From Nyssa sinensis (Eukaryota > Streptophyta > Magnoliopsida > Cornales > Nyssaceae), in NCBI GenBank assembly GCA_008638375.1, contig CM018037.1:37033576-37097575 (forward strand): a stretch of 64,000 nt of DNA. Direction: 5' to 3'. Shown here in pieces: positions 62,795-64,000 of the stretch (positions are counted from its first letter, which is position 1; every line of letters starts with the position of its first letter). The position numbers and the translations under genes were made by a program. The notes under the pieces are model-generated. The model was not told where the DNA came from, did no database searches, and saw only the letters and a program-made list of their open reading frames with translations.

Positions 62795-64000
62795 AACTAT
62801 TTGTAAGTTTGTAAACCAGTCACCGATTCATAAATTTGAGTTAGCTGAGAACAAAAATGGGTATTAAAATTTATAAAGGATTCTAATAAATATATAAAAA
62901 AATAATTGAAAGAATTATTTATTAATTTTTTTAAAATTCTTACCAATGATTAAAAAATACAATTTCAAATTTTTGGAGCACCTCTGCCCTCGTTTGTAAC
63001 TTTTCACGAAAATACCAACTTTTGTAAAAGACATGACCTTAATTAAATAGTGCCACTTTAGTGTACGTGTGTGTGTCTATATGTATATATAAGAAATGGG
63101 CACACAAAGCAAGAGATGGAAGCTAATTGTCATGGCCTCATATTCATTTGTGCCTTCTTCTTGCCCGCGCAATGCAAGAGATAGAAGCTAATGATTTTGG
63201 CCTCATATTCATGATGTGCCATCTTCCTACCACTTTTTTTTTTTCTAATTATTTTTTTATTTTTCAGATTCATGTAAAGTCATTGAGAGACTAATTTGCT
63301 TAGGAATAGAAGCACTGAGGGCACTTTTGGATTGCATATATGTGATGTGCCTATGAATTGACAGACCACTTTAAAAGGTCCAGCTTCAAATTCATGATAA
63401 TTAACAAGAGTAATCAATTTTCATTGCCAAGTTCCAAGCCTATAAGTCAATAGGACCCCTTGCTTCTTACTTGGTATCTCCAATGCTGGGCGGTTTGTGA
63501 TAATTTGAGGCCTAAAAATATAATTTTAAATGAGATATTTTATTTTTTAACATTAAATTTAAAATTTCTTATTTAAAAATTAGAGAGAGTGAGAGAGAGA
63601 AAGAGAAATTGAAAGACTTAAATAATGTAGAAATGTAAAAAAAATAATGAGTATGAGAATAGATTGTATTAAAAGTGCCAAAGTGGTAAAGCTAGGGTTG
63701 AATTTTTAAGACTCTTTAACTTTAGTTTTTAATTTTTAATTTTTTTGGGTATAAAATATAATTGATTAAAATATTTATGGGCCCTTTTTTGGGAAAATAA
63801 TTAAATTTTTATGAGCCTTACATGGTTGAGTTTTCAAGACCTCCCTTTTTTTTTTATAATTTTTCTGTTATTGGTATAAAATATTTATGGGGCTTTTTTT
63901 TTTTTTTTTTGTAAGAATTAAAGATTAAACTTTTATGAATCTTGCACTTCTAATTCTAATTAAATTATATTATAAATATATGTAAAATTTGGGACACTGT
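62795..64000. other. AT-rich terminal spacer
   Basis: No gene is supported. A direct duplication of AGAGAT(G/A)GAAGCTAAT..T...GGCCTCATATTCAT is seen at about 63112 and 63178 (66-bp spacing). The part beginning near 63487 resembles the start of the repeat near 46617. Confidence 0.5.

Overview
This window is nuclear DNA from a flowering plant, almost certainly a core eudicot. It is AT-rich, its genes are split by GT-AG introns, and the intergenic space is full of microsatellites, MITEs and decayed retrotransposons. No prokaryotic, organellar or viral genome features were seen. The species cannot be fixed from the sequence alone.

Layout, left to right. (1) 1-5.9 kb: a 60S acidic ribosomal protein P1 gene (+) behind a site II/TATA promoter, then a long gene-free stretch with a MITE. 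(2) 5.9-10.9 kb: an uncharacterised plant nuclear protein (+) whose last intron appears to be of the GC-AG type. (3) 12.2-13.9 kb: an mTERF gene of the mTERF8/pTAC15 type (+). (4) 17.4-23.0 kb: a complete eight-exon pseudo-response regulator of the PRR5 clade (+), preceded by a G-box and evening elements. (5) 23-27 kb: AT-rich spacer with (TA)n tracts. (6) 27.0-27.7 kb: a damaged NDR1/HIN1-like gene (+). (7) 27.9-29.4 kb: LTR-like and tandem-repeat DNA. (8) 30.1-31.0 kb: a plastid-type Nudix-like gene (-). (9) 31.3-37.6 kb: a decayed Ty1-copia element with both LTRs, broken by a nested inverted-repeat element. (10) 39.6-40.1 kb: a frame-broken RING-H2 gene (-). (11) 41.2-42.0 kb: a three-LTR tandem TRIM. 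(12) 42-51 kb: spacer with MITE, LINE and Mutator-like DNA. (13) 51.0-56.3 kb: a DMR6-type 2-oxoglutarate oxygenase (+). (14) 57.6-61.0 kb: an intact COMT (-), tail-to-tail with DMR6. (15) 61-64 kb: spacer with a hAT-type element.

The genes are ordinary housekeeping, organelle-expression, clock, defence and lignin genes, not a pathway cluster. From memory, several match two duplicated Arabidopsis chromosome 5 segments, so the window looks like one ancestral, less fractionated block.

The most useful oddities are: single-base frame lesions in several otherwise well-conserved genes, including a premature stop in the susceptibility gene DMR6; a Mutator-like element with a perfect 9-bp target duplication about 50 bp upstream of the DMR6 TATA box; a tandem TRIM whose LTRs carry a match to the plant snRNA promoter element; and well-placed cis-elements at PRR5 (evening elements) and COMT (AC elements). 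I found no undescribed multi-gene system.
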